A stretch of 64,000 nucleotides of DNA from NCBI GenBank assembly GCA_012103505.1, contig WLWP01000001.1, positions 3,348,001-3,412,000 on the forward strand. The letters run 5' to 3'. This document shows positions 9,069 to 18,092 of this stretch, in pieces. The notes under the pieces are model-generated. The model did not search any database. It was not told the DNA's origin and worked only from the letters and a program-made list of their open reading frames with translations. The DNA comes from Pseudomonadales bacterium (lineage in GTDB: Bacteria; Pseudomonadota; Gammaproteobacteria; Pseudomonadales; Azotimanducaceae). Position numbers and translations under genes: made by a program. How positions within the stretch are numbered: position 1 is the first letter of the stretch; each line of letters starts with the position of its first letter.

Positions 9069-10516
9069 ATCCCACCCATACACAGATATTTAATTTCCAA
9101 ATATTCGTCTACGCCGTATTTAGAACCTTCCCGGCCGTTACCTGATTCTTTCATCCCACCAAACGGTGCCATCTCGTTTGAGATCACGCCTTCATTGATG
9201 CCAACGATGCCGTACTCGAGCCCTTCTGCGACACGCCAGATTCGGCCTATATCGCGCGCGTAGAAATAGGAGGCCAGACCAAACTCTGTCTTGTTGGCGA
9301 GTTCAATGGCTTCACCCTCAGTTTCAAATTTGATCAGTGGCGCGACGGGACCAAAAATTTCCTCGTTGAACACGCGCATTTCGTCAGTGACTTCTGTAAG
9401 CACAGTCGGTGCAACAAAACGATCGCCTAACGCAAGTCGCCCACCGCCTGTAATTACCTTTGCCCCGCTAGCTGTGGCCTCATCAATCATTCCGATGACG
9501 TCGTTCGCTGCCGTATCGTCGATTAGTGGACCGATCTCGACACCAGGTTCCATGCCATTACCGACTTTAAGTTGCGCAACCTTTTCAGCAAGGCGTTCGG
9601 CAAACGTCGCATACACACCAGCTTGGATGAGCATTCGATTTGCGCACACACAGGTTTGCCCAGCATTGCGATACTTAGACGCGATCGCCCCATCCACGGC
9701 TGAGTCAATATCAGCATCATCAAAGACGATGAATGGTGCATTGCCACCGAGCTCCATCGACGTTCGTTTGACGGTCGCTGCACATTCTTGAATCAGCGTT
9801 TTACCAACTTCAGTGCTACCCGTGAACGTAAGCTTGCGGACGATAGGATTGCTTGTAATTTCAGCACCTATCTCTGCCGTATTGCCTGCTAGGATATTAA
9901 TGACTCCCGGAGGTATCCCCGCTCGCTCAGCTAGTTCGCCAATCGCTAGTGCGGACAGCGGCGTTGCATTGGCCGGCTTACACACCACCGTACAACCAGT
10001 TGCTAATGCCGGTCCAATCTTGCGAGTCAGCATCGCGTTGGGAAAATTCCAAGGCGTTATGCAACCGACAACACCCACCGGTTCTTTAACGACGACGACC
10101 CTACGATCACCCGTAGGACCTGGAATGGTGTCCCCATACACCCGCTTCGCTTCTTCGGCAAACCATTCAAGAAATGCAGCGCCATACGCGATCTCACCCC
10201 TGGCTTCCGCCAGCGGTTTTCCTTGCTCTAACGTCATGATGGTGCCCAGATCATCTTGGTGCGCCATCATCAAATCGAATAGGTTGCGGATAAGCCGACT
10301 CTTTTCTTTCGCTGGAACAGCCCGCCACCCAACTTGAGCACGTTCCGCGGCTTCTATCGCCCGTCTTGTTTCTAGTTGCGCACAATTGGCAACTTCTGCA
10401 ATCACTCCCCCAGTCGCGGGGTCAGTGACGGTTCTGGTTGTGCCATCGTCGGCGTCGATCCAGGCACCGTCCACATAGGCTTGGGTCCGAAATAGTCCTG
10501 AGTCTTGCAAGTTCAT
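9065..10516 (-). CDS. NAD(P)-dependent succinate-semialdehyde-type aldehyde dehydrogenase
   Basis: About 483 residues from the ATG at 10516, preferred over the in-frame ATG at 10537 because an AAGAGGG ribosome site sits five bases before it. Aldehyde dehydrogenase motifs are complete: CITPWNFPNAM near the cofactor site, FTGSTEVGKTL, the general-base Glu in MELGGNAPF, and the nucleophilic Cys in NAGQTCVCANR. The GQTC context and PFGGMKESGNGREGSKYGVDEYLE ending are typical of the GabD / succinate-semialdehyde dehydrogenase group. It probably oxidises a semialdehyde or short aldehyde made by neighbouring enzymes. It is the last gene of a three-gene operon with a CHK-type kinase and an acyl-CoA-dehydrogenase-like enzyme. 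Confidence 0.9.
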   Translation of the reverse strand: MNLQDSGLFRTQAYVDGAWIDADDGTTRTVTDPATGGVIAEVANCAQLETRRAIEAAERAQVGWRAVPAKEKSRLIRNLFDLMMAHQDDLGTIMTLEQGKPLAEARGEIAYGAAFLEWFAEEAKRVYGDTIPGPTGDRRVVVVKEPVGVVGCITPWNFPNAMLTRKIGPALATGCTVVCKPANATPLSALAIGELAERAGIPPGVINILAGNTAEIGAEITSNPIVRKLTFTGSTEVGKTLIQECAATVKRTSMELGGNAPFIVFDDADIDSAVDGAIASKYRNAGQTCVCANRMLIQAGVYATFAERLAEKVAQLKVGNGMEPGVEIGPLIDDTAANDVIGMIDEATASGAKVITGGGRLALGDRFVAPTVLTEVTDEMRVFNEEIFGPVAPLIKFETEGEAIELANKTEFGLASYFYARDIGRIWRVAEGLEYGIVGINEGVISNEMAPFGGMKESGNGREGSKYGVDEYLEIKYLCMGGI

Positions 10517-10537
10517 TTGCACCCTCTTCTCCAACAT

Positions 10538-11620
10538 CTAATTTAAGTGGCGAAAAACATCTAAGTCTAGCGAAGCTATCGACTGCCGCGCGACCATTTG
10601 CGACATCCAGCTGAAGGCTCGCTCGTTGTGCACATCAAGCGTTCCAGCCACAACGCCGACATAAACCCAGTTATAGAGAATTGCTAACTCATAGTCCTGC
10701 CAGGCACGTGTCTCATCATAGCCAACGACACCCGCGTTCTTCAGCCCTCGCACATAGCGTGACACTAATTCTCGCTCATGGGCCTGACGGACGCCTGTTT
10801 GGGTATTTTGTCCAAGCAAAAGCGCAACATCGACGATACCCATACCGACTAATGGACCCTGCCAATCGATGATGGCCATCGGACGATGATCAGGCGTCAC
10901 GCCAAAGAAAAGATTTTCGAGACGAAAGTCCCCGTGCAGCAAAGTGATTGGCTGCACCATCATTTTTTCCTGTAGCCCACGGATCCCTGCGATAAACGCA
11001 TCCCCTTGGGCCGCGATCTCTGGGTCAATGAAATCACCGAATATCTCACACATATTGGGCCACCCAATCGCTATCAATGTGGCCATGTTGTCAGCGTGAT
11101 AGCTCTCGGCAATTCCAGGTACCCAATCGAGTTCCGTTACATCATTCCAAAACGTCGCGTGCAACTTGGCAAGCTCGTCCATGCATCTCGCGGTATCTTT
11201 TAGGTTGGCTCCAATAATCTGATCGCCGACGCGATAGTCCGACATGTCCTCCATAAGAATGACAAAGTTGTCACCACTCAGCTCTGTTATGTAGGGTCGC
11301 GGTGAGTAAGCGGTTGTCTTTGGGTCAAGCTCAGCAAAGTACCTTACTTCTCGCTCGTACAAGTTGTACGACATGGCGATTTCACGATTGGTTTTGTTTT
11401 GTGATGGGTACTTCACAACAAAGGAATCGGGTAAGGCGTCCACGCTACCGTCATAGCTAACACACAGGCGAGAAACCTCACTCATCATGCCCACACCGTC
11501 ACCGACCTGTTCGCGTGTCACGCTTACAACCGAACTGTTGCTAGCAAGATAACCTTCGCGGCGAAGAACTTCTGTTAGCCATTCAGGAGAAATACCATCC
11601 GGCATACTTGGCAAGGTCAT
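10538..11620 (-). CDS. APH/CHK-type phosphotransferase (ecdysteroid-kinase-like)
   Basis: 360 residues with the aminoglycoside-phosphotransferase fold. Visible are the Lys strand FVVKYPSQNK (ATP binding), the hinge region FVILMEDMSDYRVGDQ, the catalytic loop LLHGDFRLENLFF with Asp and Asn, and the metal-binding Asp in IIDWQGPLVG. The HGDFRLEN / IDWQ pattern resembles the CHK / ecdysteroid-kinase-like branch, which in bacteria is often linked to steroid or lipid catabolism. The substrate is unknown. An AGAGGTG ribosome site precedes the ATG. Its stop codon directly abuts the longer possible start of the aldehyde dehydrogenase gene, indicating one transcript. Confidence 0.85.
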   Translation of the reverse strand: MTLPSMPDGISPEWLTEVLRREGYLASNSSVVSVTREQVGDGVGMMSEVSRLCVSYDGSVDALPDSFVVKYPSQNKTNREIAMSYNLYEREVRYFAELDPKTTAYSPRPYITELSGDNFVILMEDMSDYRVGDQIIGANLKDTARCMDELAKLHATFWNDVTELDWVPGIAESYHADNMATLIAIGWPNMCEIFGDFIDPEIAAQGDAFIAGIRGLQEKMMVQPITLLHGDFRLENLFFGVTPDHRPMAIIDWQGPLVGMGIVDVALLLGQNTQTGVRQAHERELVSRYVRGLKNAGVVGYDETRAWQDYELAILYNWVYVGVVAGTLDVHNERAFSWMSQMVARQSIASLDLDVFRHLN

Positions 11621-11633
11621 GCTCGATACACCT

Positions 11634-12794
11634 CTATATCATCTTGTCGATAACGGCATCACCACCCGAAAGTTGTACGCTCCCCATCGACATCGCGCCC
11701 TTATCGGCGTTCAAAAACGCGTGGTTGGTCGCCGTGTGAATGTCTCTAAAATACCGCTGCAAAGGATTGTCCAAACGCATCGCTGAACCTCCACCTGCCT
11801 TCATGAGGTCGGTCACAGATGCGGCGTTGTCATGAGCGACGCGTTGCACTCGCCATTTCAGTTCTGCACGAAGTTCAATCGAGAGTGTGCCAGTGTCTGC
11901 GAGTTCCGCATCCATCTGACCAAACGCATCTACAATGGCACGTCGATTCAGCTCGATCCGATGTTTGGCGTTAGCAAGACGTTGGAGAACAAAAGGATCT
12001 TCGCTGACCTTGGAGCCATCATAGGCATGAAGCTTCTTGCGCATAATGTCCTCGGCGACCTCTAAAGCACCTTCAGCTATGCCTTGGGTGACAGAGGTGA
12101 GGCAGTATCCGAAGACAACCCCGAACGGGTAGCGATAACAGGGGGCAGTAAAGTGCGCGCGACCTGGGTCTTGCATTAAAAAGGACAGAAGCGAATTGTG
12201 AATTCGGTGTTCCGGAACGAAGGCGCCATCCACAACGATATCCTTGCTGCCGGTACCTTTGAGACCGGCGACAAACCACGTGTCGTCGATCTCGTAATCA
12301 GATCTAGGGATCAATACGGACAGAGGCGGTAAGTCTTGCCCCCGCACACCAACGTTCACCCAACTGCAGTGATCACAACCCGATGACCAGGGCCAGCGGC
12401 CTGTGACCTCGTAACCGCCATCAACTTTGATCGCCTGACCAAAGGGCGCGTAGGAGGAGGAAACGCGAGTACTCGAGTCTTGGGCCCACAAATCTTCGGC
12501 AATCTGTGGGTCTAGTAGTCCCATTTCCCAGTTGTGTACGCCGATAAGGCAGAGACACCAACCGCTGGAAGGACAACCCTTCGAGAGCTCCATTGCGACT
12601 TCAAAGAGTATCAGCGGTGACAGCGCGTAGCCGCCATACTCCTTTGGCTGCGATATCTTGTACAAGCCCGCGGCCTCAAAGTCAGCAATCGTCTCATCCG
12701 GGACTCGACGCAGCTCTTCACAATGTTGTGCACGACCTTTAAGCACTGGGATCAGCGCCGTCGCTTGCGCCAACATTTCGGCTCGTGTACTCAT
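11634..12794 (-). CDS. Acyl-CoA-dehydrogenase-fold flavin monooxygenase (HsaA / group D type)
   Basis: About 386 residues from the ATG at 12794, chosen for its AAGGGA ribosome site; an ATG six codons upstream is less likely. The N-terminal helical domain (VPDETIADFEAAGLYKIS, PKEYGGYALSP) and middle domain (GYEVTGRWPWSSGCDHCSWVNVG) match flavin-dependent monooxygenases with the acyl-CoA dehydrogenase fold, such as HsaA or 4-hydroxyphenylacetate-hydroxylase oxygenase components. The C-terminal type-2 domain ends in the expected helix-rich DIHTATNHAFLNADK region. A catalytic carboxylate for acyl-CoA dehydrogenation is not evident, which favours monooxygenation. A partner flavin reductase is not visible. 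First gene of the operon with the kinase and aldehyde dehydrogenase. Confidence 0.82.
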   Translation of the reverse strand: MSTRAEMLAQATALIPVLKGRAQHCEELRRVPDETIADFEAAGLYKISQPKEYGGYALSPLILFEVAMELSKGCPSSGWCLCLIGVHNWEMGLLDPQIAEDLWAQDSSTRVSSSYAPFGQAIKVDGGYEVTGRWPWSSGCDHCSWVNVGVRGQDLPPLSVLIPRSDYEIDDTWFVAGLKGTGSKDIVVDGAFVPEHRIHNSLLSFLMQDPGRAHFTAPCYRYPFGVVFGYCLTSVTQGIAEGALEVAEDIMRKKLHAYDGSKVSEDPFVLQRLANAKHRIELNRRAIVDAFGQMDAELADTGTLSIELRAELKWRVQRVAHDNAASVTDLMKAGGGSAMRLDNPLQRYFRDIHTATNHAFLNADKGAMSMGSVQLSGGDAVIDKMI

Positions 12795-12859
12795 GCGTCC
12801 CTTCCCAAGCAAAGTCGTGTCTGCGTAGACTACCTCGCAATAGAAGGAGACGCACCGTT

Positions 12860-13741
12860 ATGCAACGCTTAGCAGAAGCTAATGCTTCAATAGACACAGA
12901 AAATCCTCGCGGCGGCATTAATGTGCATTTCGACCTCGCATCTAATGAGCCGCTACAGCAGTCACCCACTTGGCAATCGGCAGGATGGTCAGTGACCTAC
13001 CTTGTGTTGTCCGCACACACCGAGCTCGATCTCGTGAGCGGTGATTTCCATGCCAAAGTCATCACCGGTCATCTGGCAAATCCCAATCGTCGTTGCTTGG
13101 GCGAACCGATCGTCCCTCGATCCACCCAACTGATAGATTCAGTGATACAAGCTGGCGATTTGCCCTGCCTGTTCGCCCTCATGGAACGCACACAGGCATG
13201 TCCTGAGAATTTGACCGACATCGAACAACTCGTCTGGCGTGGCGATTGTGCCGAGGCTCTCCGCTGGCAGACCTTTGAGGCACGTTTCGCAGGGTTGGTT
13301 GACGCTTTCGATGGGCAAGATTGTTACATGGCAAATGGGTTTCATCTTTTGGACCGCGATGGCACCGAGATTGTTTATGTCAATCCGTGGTGTTGCGGCA
13401 AAGGCGTGGATTTAACGACACATAATCATGCTCAGTCCCCTCGGACAGCATCACCGGCTTTTGCGGAGATTCACTGGGTTTTTAACAACGGCACTGGCTT
13501 AGGGGGTATGTATGAGATCACCGAGCCCGGCGCCATAGCAAGGACATCGCACCCACTGCAAGCAGGCGAAGAACACGGCCCATACTTCAAATTCGATGAG
13601 AACGGTCGGCCGAGCAGACTCCCCAATGGCGCAGTTGTGTATCCCTGGCACGGCTGGCAGGGCGGTCAGGATGAACTACCTGGGCAGACCTATGACTACA
13701 TCGCGGCGTTCGAGATTAACCCTGACTACATTTCACGGTAA
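12860..13741 (+). CDS. Cupin-like protein, possibly AUDH-type cupin
   Basis: About 293 residues from the ATG at 12860, preceded by AGAAGGAG; an in-frame upstream ATG (12785) overlaps the divergent gene and gives an unlikely Arg-rich leader. Recognisable are a metal-binding-like THNHAQSP motif, then FAEIHWVFNNGTGLGGMY, GEEHGPYFKFDENG and a second YPWHGWQGG block, which together look like a double-stranded beta-helix cupin. The HNH...EIH...NGTG.GGM pattern recalls the cupin domain of aldos-2-ulose dehydratase/isomerase; that is from memory and moderate. No signal peptide. It is divergent from the monooxygenase operon across a 65-base gap and may be co-regulated with it. Confidence 0.6.
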   Translation: MQRLAEANASIDTENPRGGINVHFDLASNEPLQQSPTWQSAGWSVTYLVLSAHTELDLVSGDFHAKVITGHLANPNRRCLGEPIVPRSTQLIDSVIQAGDLPCLFALMERTQACPENLTDIEQLVWRGDCAEALRWQTFEARFAGLVDAFDGQDCYMANGFHLLDRDGTEIVYVNPWCCGKGVDLTTHNHAQSPRTASPAFAEIHWVFNNGTGLGGMYEITEPGAIARTSHPLQAGEEHGPYFKFDENGRPSRLPNGAVVYPWHGWQGGQDELPGQTYDYIAAFEINPDYISR

Positions 13742-13771
13742 CGACTAGCCCTTTACGTCGAAGACCATCAA

Positions 13772-14746
13772 CTACTTGTCGGTGCTAACAAATATTTCCT
13801 TTTGTACGCGACCCATGAACAGCAAGCCAATCACAGCGTTGAAGAGGATGAAGAAGTTGTGCTGGACAAGACCAAACGCAGACATCTCAGCCGGATACTC
13901 TGGAAACAAAATCACCCATAGTGAAACGGCCACTGCACGGAACGGTCCTGGAATAGAAGCGCCAAAGAAAATGACGGGCAGGATGCCGAGCATCTGCAGA
14001 TAACCGAATTCAATACCGAATAGCGCCAGTGCCTCGCTATACATGAACACTGCAAGTATTAGAGCAGGCGAGCGTAAAACGATGATTATCAGGTATTGCG
14101 ACAGCGTCGCTTCCTTAAATGCCTTCAGAAGCTGTCCGTCTCGGAACTTGTTATTCGGCATGATGTGGCCGCGAAAATAGAGATAGAAGAGTGCGAAGAC
14201 GACAAATATCCCAAGTCCGACCCAAGGCAGCGCGCGAAAAACAGGTGGCAGAGTATCCCACTGGAGCAGCAGGCCAATGTTTGCCCAAATCGTGAGATAC
14301 AAAAGCTCACAAACCATGATGAACAACATGCTAGAGCCAACTTGCCAGGCAGGTACCCCATCACGGCGGTTTAGGTAGAGTGCCATCGCGCCTTTCCCCA
14401 CCTGTTCATTCAAGATAGAGATGATGTACGCGCTGGCACGTACTGGCAGTATTTCTTTGTAGGCGATCTTGGTGTTAAACCAGTTGATGATCCGCCAAAC
14501 AATCATCGAATCGATCAGAAAAAACGCAATCGAATACGGAATCATCAGCGCGAGCCAGGCGAACCAATTGACCTCAGCAAACACGCTCGCCAAATACCCA
14601 AGCACGCTCATACCTTGGCCGGCTGCAGGACCCGCGATTCTTGTGTATAGAAATACGAAGCAGCCGATGGTGATCAACCAAGGTAACGCTTTTTTCCACA
14701 GCGGCGTCTTAGGTTTAGCCGCTTCCGGTACTGGCGTCTCGCTCAT
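13772..14746 (-). CDS. Polytopic membrane protein, LPG-synthase-flippase-like (UPF0104 type)
   Basis: About 324 residues from the ATG at 14746 (AAGGAA ribosome site); a longer frame to 14809 has no such site. Seven to eight hydrophobic segments are visible. The block RASAYIISILNEQVGKGAMALYLNRRDGVP followed by a hydrophobic helix resembles the membrane domain of lysylphosphatidylglycerol-synthase/UPF0104 proteins, which act as lipid flippases. A catalytic aminoacyl-transferase domain is absent, so if the assignment is right this is a flippase or transporter only. Monocistronic between the cupin gene and a small membrane-protein gene on the other strand. Assignment moderate. Confidence 0.65.
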   Translation of the reverse strand: MSETPVPEAAKPKTPLWKKALPWLITIGCFVFLYTRIAGPAAGQGMSVLGYLASVFAEVNWFAWLALMIPYSIAFFLIDSMIVWRIINWFNTKIAYKEILPVRASAYIISILNEQVGKGAMALYLNRRDGVPAWQVGSSMLFIMVCELLYLTIWANIGLLLQWDTLPPVFRALPWVGLGIFVVFALFYLYFRGHIMPNNKFRDGQLLKAFKEATLSQYLIIIVLRSPALILAVFMYSEALALFGIEFGYLQMLGILPVIFFGASIPGPFRAVAVSLWVILFPEYPAEMSAFGLVQHNFFILFNAVIGLLFMGRVQKEIFVSTDK

Positions 14747-14901
14747 ATTTTTTTCCTTTTCCGATCCCGGATTTAGCATCAGGTTAACAGTTGACCGGCA
14801 ACACGTCATTGCGGCATGGGCAGAGATTTGGTCCAGAGACGAAGGTGTTGCTATGCCTGAATGGCTGTAAACTCGTGCTCAAAGAATGGAGAGGTATCTA
14901 T

Positions 14902-15309
14902 ATGAGTTTGGCTGGCCTTGTGACAATCTGCCTTGGCGTCTTGGTCGTCTTGTCCAGAGGGGTAATGCTCGTTGCACCCGCGATCAGTCTTGGATGGTTC
15001 CAGGCAGCCGTAAAGACTCAACAGCGAACACGAACTCTAGGAGTGGTCGCTCTGCTCTTGGCATTCGCGATGATATGGCCAAGCTTTTCCGAAGAATCAG
15101 GGCTGGCAACTGTCCTATTCATCCTCGGCATCTTCCTTCTATTCGTTATCGTTCTAGGCCTGTTCGTGTTTCCAGGGTTCATAATGGGGATCGCCAACCC
15201 CATAACACCGCATCGAACAGCAGAATCCCTCGCCCGCTGGCGCATCGTTGGTCTGTTCGGAATGATGATGGGCGTGTTCATCATCTTTATTGGCCTAGAC
15301 TTTCTTTAA
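14902..15309 (+). CDS. Small four-helix membrane protein of unknown function
   Basis: 135 residues from ATG at 14902, supported by GGAGAGG seven bases before it; longer frames starting at 14791 add a hydrophilic leader and no ribosome site. Four hydrophobic segments are clear (SLAGLVTICLGVLVVLS; TLGVVALLLAFAMIW; ATVLFILGIFLLFVIVLGLFVF; IVGLFGMMMGVFIIFIGL), with short polar connections. No catalytic or binding motif is recognisable. It is convergent with another small membrane protein gene four bases away; the pair has similar architecture but no obvious sequence identity. Confidence 0.65.
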   Translation: MSLAGLVTICLGVLVVLSRGVMLVAPAISLGWFQAAVKTQQRTRTLGVVALLLAFAMIWPSFSEESGLATVLFILGIFLLFVIVLGLFVFPGFIMGIANPITPHRTAESLARWRIVGLFGMMMGVFIIFIGLDFL

Positions 15310-15313
15310 CCGG

Positions 15314-15694
15314 CTACCAGTAGGCTTTGTACGCCAGATAGAGACCTATTAGACCCCAAAAGATACCCGCTAGCCTTGTCATTGTTGGTCGATTCGACAT
15401 GGTCTCCCCGACTTCTTCGACGAAATTCGGCAGGATAATCCGCACGGCACCGCCCATAGTTAGTGCCCAGCCAAACAACGTGACAATCACAGGCCAGTCC
15501 AGCACCCAAATATTGTGAGAGTTAATCGTCGCGAGACCAGCGACCATGGCAAGCACACCAGATATCAAGATCAACGGGCGATCCTCCAAGAACCGTTCAG
15601 TTGTCTCTTGAAGATGCTTAGGTTTGAAAATCATGGCCATGCTCAACGCGACCAAGACGGGAGAGATGAGTTTCGCGATCCAGATGGTTGTCAT
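15314..15694 (-). CDS. Small membrane protein of unknown function
   Basis: 126 residues with an AAGGAAACT ribosome site just before the ATG. Four hydrophobic segments are present, around WIAKLISPVLVALSMAMIF, LILISGVLAMVAGLATI, WPVIVTLFGWALTMGGAVRIIL and the C-terminal AGIFWGLIGLYLAYKAYW. The layout resembles small DUF-type integral membrane proteins of proteobacteria, but I cannot name the family. It lies 16 bases downstream of the APH-type kinase gene on the same strand and is probably co-transcribed with it. Confidence 0.7.
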   Translation of the reverse strand: MTTIWIAKLISPVLVALSMAMIFKPKHLQETTERFLEDRPLILISGVLAMVAGLATINSHNIWVLDWPVIVTLFGWALTMGGAVRIILPNFVEEVGETMSNRPTMTRLAGIFWGLIGLYLAYKAYW

Positions 15695-15710
15695 AGTTTC
15701 CTTGTGTCGA

Positions 15711-16649
15711 CTACCCGTCGTCCGCCAGCACTGCCTGCGCCATAGCTAACCTATCTTGCATTCGACCGGGCATTTTGGCCCAATAATAGGTAAAGGCACC
15801 AAGCGCTATCCCCAACGCCCAAGCTCTGCCGCGCGCCCATTGGGCATCTTCAACGTTCAATCGGCTACGCAGTATCTCCCTACTCGGCGAGTCTAAGATC
15901 TCCCACATCCCATGTAGGTCGATTGTTGGATCGCCCACGGCAAGCCCGCCAAAATCAAGCACAGCGCTAAGCCGACCATCTGTCACGAGGAGGTTTTCCG
16001 CCACAAGGTCACTGTGATACCAACGAGTAGGCCCCGGCTTATGCACGCCCGGGAGCTGCATTGCCCGATCCCAATACGTTAGTGCAGCATCAAGATCGAG
16101 TCCAAGATCCTCAATGCTGCGACATTTTTCGATGTTACGCCGAGTTACCTTGTCAAAGTCTGCCAACGCGCCGCCTCGATACCAGCGCAAGCTTGGGTCT
16201 CGAGACGCTTCCTCAGATACTTCCACACTCTGCAGAGCGAGAATCACATCTGCCAAACTGTGCGCAAGCGCGTTTCTGTCAACGTCTGTTGGACGATCTC
16301 CGGCATAGGCTTTAACCAAGTCGCCTTCAAGCCAGCGTACGATCGACCACTGCTCGCTATAGCCAAATCCAGGTTTACCTACCTCTAACACTTCAGGCAC
16401 TGCAACCGGCAAACGTTGCTTAAAATGCGGCAGCCAACGCCGTTCTTTAGCGATTCCATCACCACCGCCGGGTTGTCGCGGTAGGCGCACGAGCAGGTCC
16501 TCACCCAAACGAAACAACACGTTACTCGATCCTGATGCCGGTAACCGGCTCAAGGTCAGCTCGGCGAATTGCGGGAACTGTGCCACTACTAGCTGGCCAA
16601 CCAGCTCGATGTCCACCGGAATTTCATTGTCGTGCAGAACCGAATCCAT
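15711..16649 (-). CDS. Aminoglycoside-phosphotransferase-family kinase
   Basis: 312 residues. APH-fold motifs are visible: the N-lobe SNVLFRLGEDLLVRLPR with its Lys/Arg strand, the catalytic loop RWYHSDLVAENLLV (His-Ser-Asp then Asn), and the metal-binding Asp in AVLDFGGLAVGDPTID. The pattern is nearest to the chromosomal macrolide/aminoglycoside-phosphotransferase-like proteins common in environmental bacteria. Resistance activity should not be assumed; many such proteins phosphorylate metabolic alcohols. No clear ribosome site precedes the ATG. Followed closely by a small membrane protein gene on the same strand and divergent from a Rieske oxygenase gene. Confidence 0.85.
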   Translation of the reverse strand: MDSVLHDNEIPVDIELVGQLVVAQFPQFAELTLSRLPASGSSNVLFRLGEDLLVRLPRQPGGGDGIAKERRWLPHFKQRLPVAVPEVLEVGKPGFGYSEQWSIVRWLEGDLVKAYAGDRPTDVDRNALAHSLADVILALQSVEVSEEASRDPSLRWYRGGALADFDKVTRRNIEKCRSIEDLGLDLDAALTYWDRAMQLPGVHKPGPTRWYHSDLVAENLLVTDGRLSAVLDFGGLAVGDPTIDLHGMWEILDSPSREILRSRLNVEDAQWARGRAWALGIALGAFTYYWAKMPGRMQDRLAMAQAVLADDG

Positions 16650-16767
16650 CAGCCGATGATGGCGTATCTCACCCCAAGGTCAACTAACGCTTTGCCACAT
16701 AGTCGGACGCTGTGAGCATTGGCGGTTCAATTTTGATACGCGTTGCAAATTGACCCTCTACAGGGGC

Positions 16768-16785
16768 AGGTGTAGCGTTACACCT
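16768..16785. promoter_or_regulatory. Near-perfect palindrome upstream of Rieske oxygenase gene
   Basis: AGGTGTA and TACACCT, 7-base arms separated by four bases, lie 22 bases before the Rieske oxygenase ATG. The form fits a TetR/GntR-type operator. The 16650-16806 gap holds nothing else I can support. Confidence 0.4.
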
Positions 16786-16806
16786 TTACGACGATCGGGC
16801 TGGAAT

Positions 16807-18090
16807 ATGAAGCAACGGGATATCGATAACCTACGCGCGCTGATGGAGTTTGAGGCTGCTCGCACAGAACCGCCCAAGGCGTTTCCCGCGTTGCCTGACC
16901 TGCCCGCAGGACGCTACATCGATCCTCGCTTCTACGAACTTGAGAAAGAACACATTTGGCGCAAAGCCTGGCTCTTTGCCGCTCACATCGACGAACTACC
17001 AGAGCCGGGGTGCTTTCAGTTATGGGACCATACCGGGCAACCTACAGTCATCGTCCATGCACAAGATGGTTCGATTAATGCCTTTTACAATACCTGCCAA
17101 CATAGGGGCGCACCTGTCGTTCTAGAGCAATCTGGACGTCGTTCCAGTCTGACCTGCAAATACCACGGATGGTCATACAACTTCCAAGGTGAACTGATTT
17201 CAGTACGCGACCTGGAGGATTTTCGTGAACTCGACTTTACCTGCAGAGCACTCAAGCCCGTACGTTGCGAACGCTTCGGCAACCTGATTTTTCTCAACTA
17301 CGATGAAGACGCCCCGTCTTTGCTGGATTGGCTCGGTCCCGTGGCGGATGAGTGGCGAGAGTTTCAATTTGATCGCTGCCGCCTGCTTTCCAAAGAGGCC
17401 TTCGACCTCGAATGCAATTGGAAGATCGCGATGGAGGCGAATACCGAGGTCTATCATGTACCTAACATACACCCCAACACAGTAGCGCCATTCCTAGATG
17501 ATCGTCGTAACGTTAACACTTTCTATCCCAACGGTCATGGCCGCATGGTGGCACCACAAAAGATGACCTACGAGGAACGCCCGGATGGCGGCGGCCGCAC
17601 CGGGTTTCCACAGATAGACACTGTCAGCGAAATTGGCCAGACCTGCACACAATCCTATGGCGTCTTTCCAAACTGGGTTTCACCACTCAATCAGATGACG
17701 ATTCCGCCACTCCTCTTTTGGCCAACTAGCATTCGCACCACTCGTTTTGAAGTTTGGACTTTGTGTTTTGAAGATGATCAAGGCAACGTGCCGGGAGATG
17801 TTCAAAACATTTGGACTTCTCCCGACGGTTCAGAGCTAAGCCAAGTCTTGCTCGAAGACACACAGTTCGGTGCTCGCATCCAGAAATCCATGGAATCTGA
17901 CGGTTTTGAAGGCGTACCGTTATCCTACCAAGAGGCTCGAATCTACCATTGGAACCAATGGGCAGATCGACTCATCGGGATCGAAAACATCCCAGAAGAA
18001 CTCCGCGTGGCGCAAGTTCTCAGCGATGACTGGCTGATGCCTAACGATCCGCGCCTTGACGAAATTGGCATAAACGTCTCAGCAGGCTAA
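16807..18090 (+). CDS. Rieske non-haem iron ring-hydroxylating oxygenase, alpha subunit
   Basis: About 427 residues from the ATG at 16807; the 19 residues upstream in the same frame are basic and unlike the family. The N-terminal Rieske [2Fe-2S] domain has CQHRG (Cys97, His99) and CKYHGW (Cys117, His120). The catalytic mononuclear iron region NWKIAMEANTEVYHVPNIHPNT gives His217 and His222; the third ligand lies in the C-terminal half. This class hydroxylates or demethylates aromatic and other small substrates and needs a separate reductase, which is not visible here. A dienelactone-hydrolase gene starts two bases after the stop, so the two are one operon. A palindromic candidate operator lies just upstream. 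Confidence 0.9.
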   Translation: MKQRDIDNLRALMEFEAARTEPPKAFPALPDLPAGRYIDPRFYELEKEHIWRKAWLFAAHIDELPEPGCFQLWDHTGQPTVIVHAQDGSINAFYNTCQHRGAPVVLEQSGRRSSLTCKYHGWSYNFQGELISVRDLEDFRELDFTCRALKPVRCERFGNLIFLNYDEDAPSLLDWLGPVADEWREFQFDRCRLLSKEAFDLECNWKIAMEANTEVYHVPNIHPNTVAPFLDDRRNVNTFYPNGHGRMVAPQKMTYEERPDGGGRTGFPQIDTVSEIGQTCTQSYGVFPNWVSPLNQMTIPPLLFWPTSIRTTRFEVWTLCFEDDQGNVPGDVQNIWTSPDGSELSQVLLEDTQFGARIQKSMESDGFEGVPLSYQEARIYHWNQWADRLIGIENIPEELRVAQVLSDDWLMPNDPRLDEIGINVSAG

Positions 18091-18092
18091 GC

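Noticed and set aside
9291..10337. Two open frames of 166 and 174 codons antisense to the semialdehyde dehydrogenase gene.
   Set aside because: Shadows created by codon bias in the complementary frame; no motifs.
15711..16649. Labelling the APH-family kinase as an antibiotic resistance gene.
   Set aside because: The fold is shared with many metabolic kinases and no mobile or resistance context is present.
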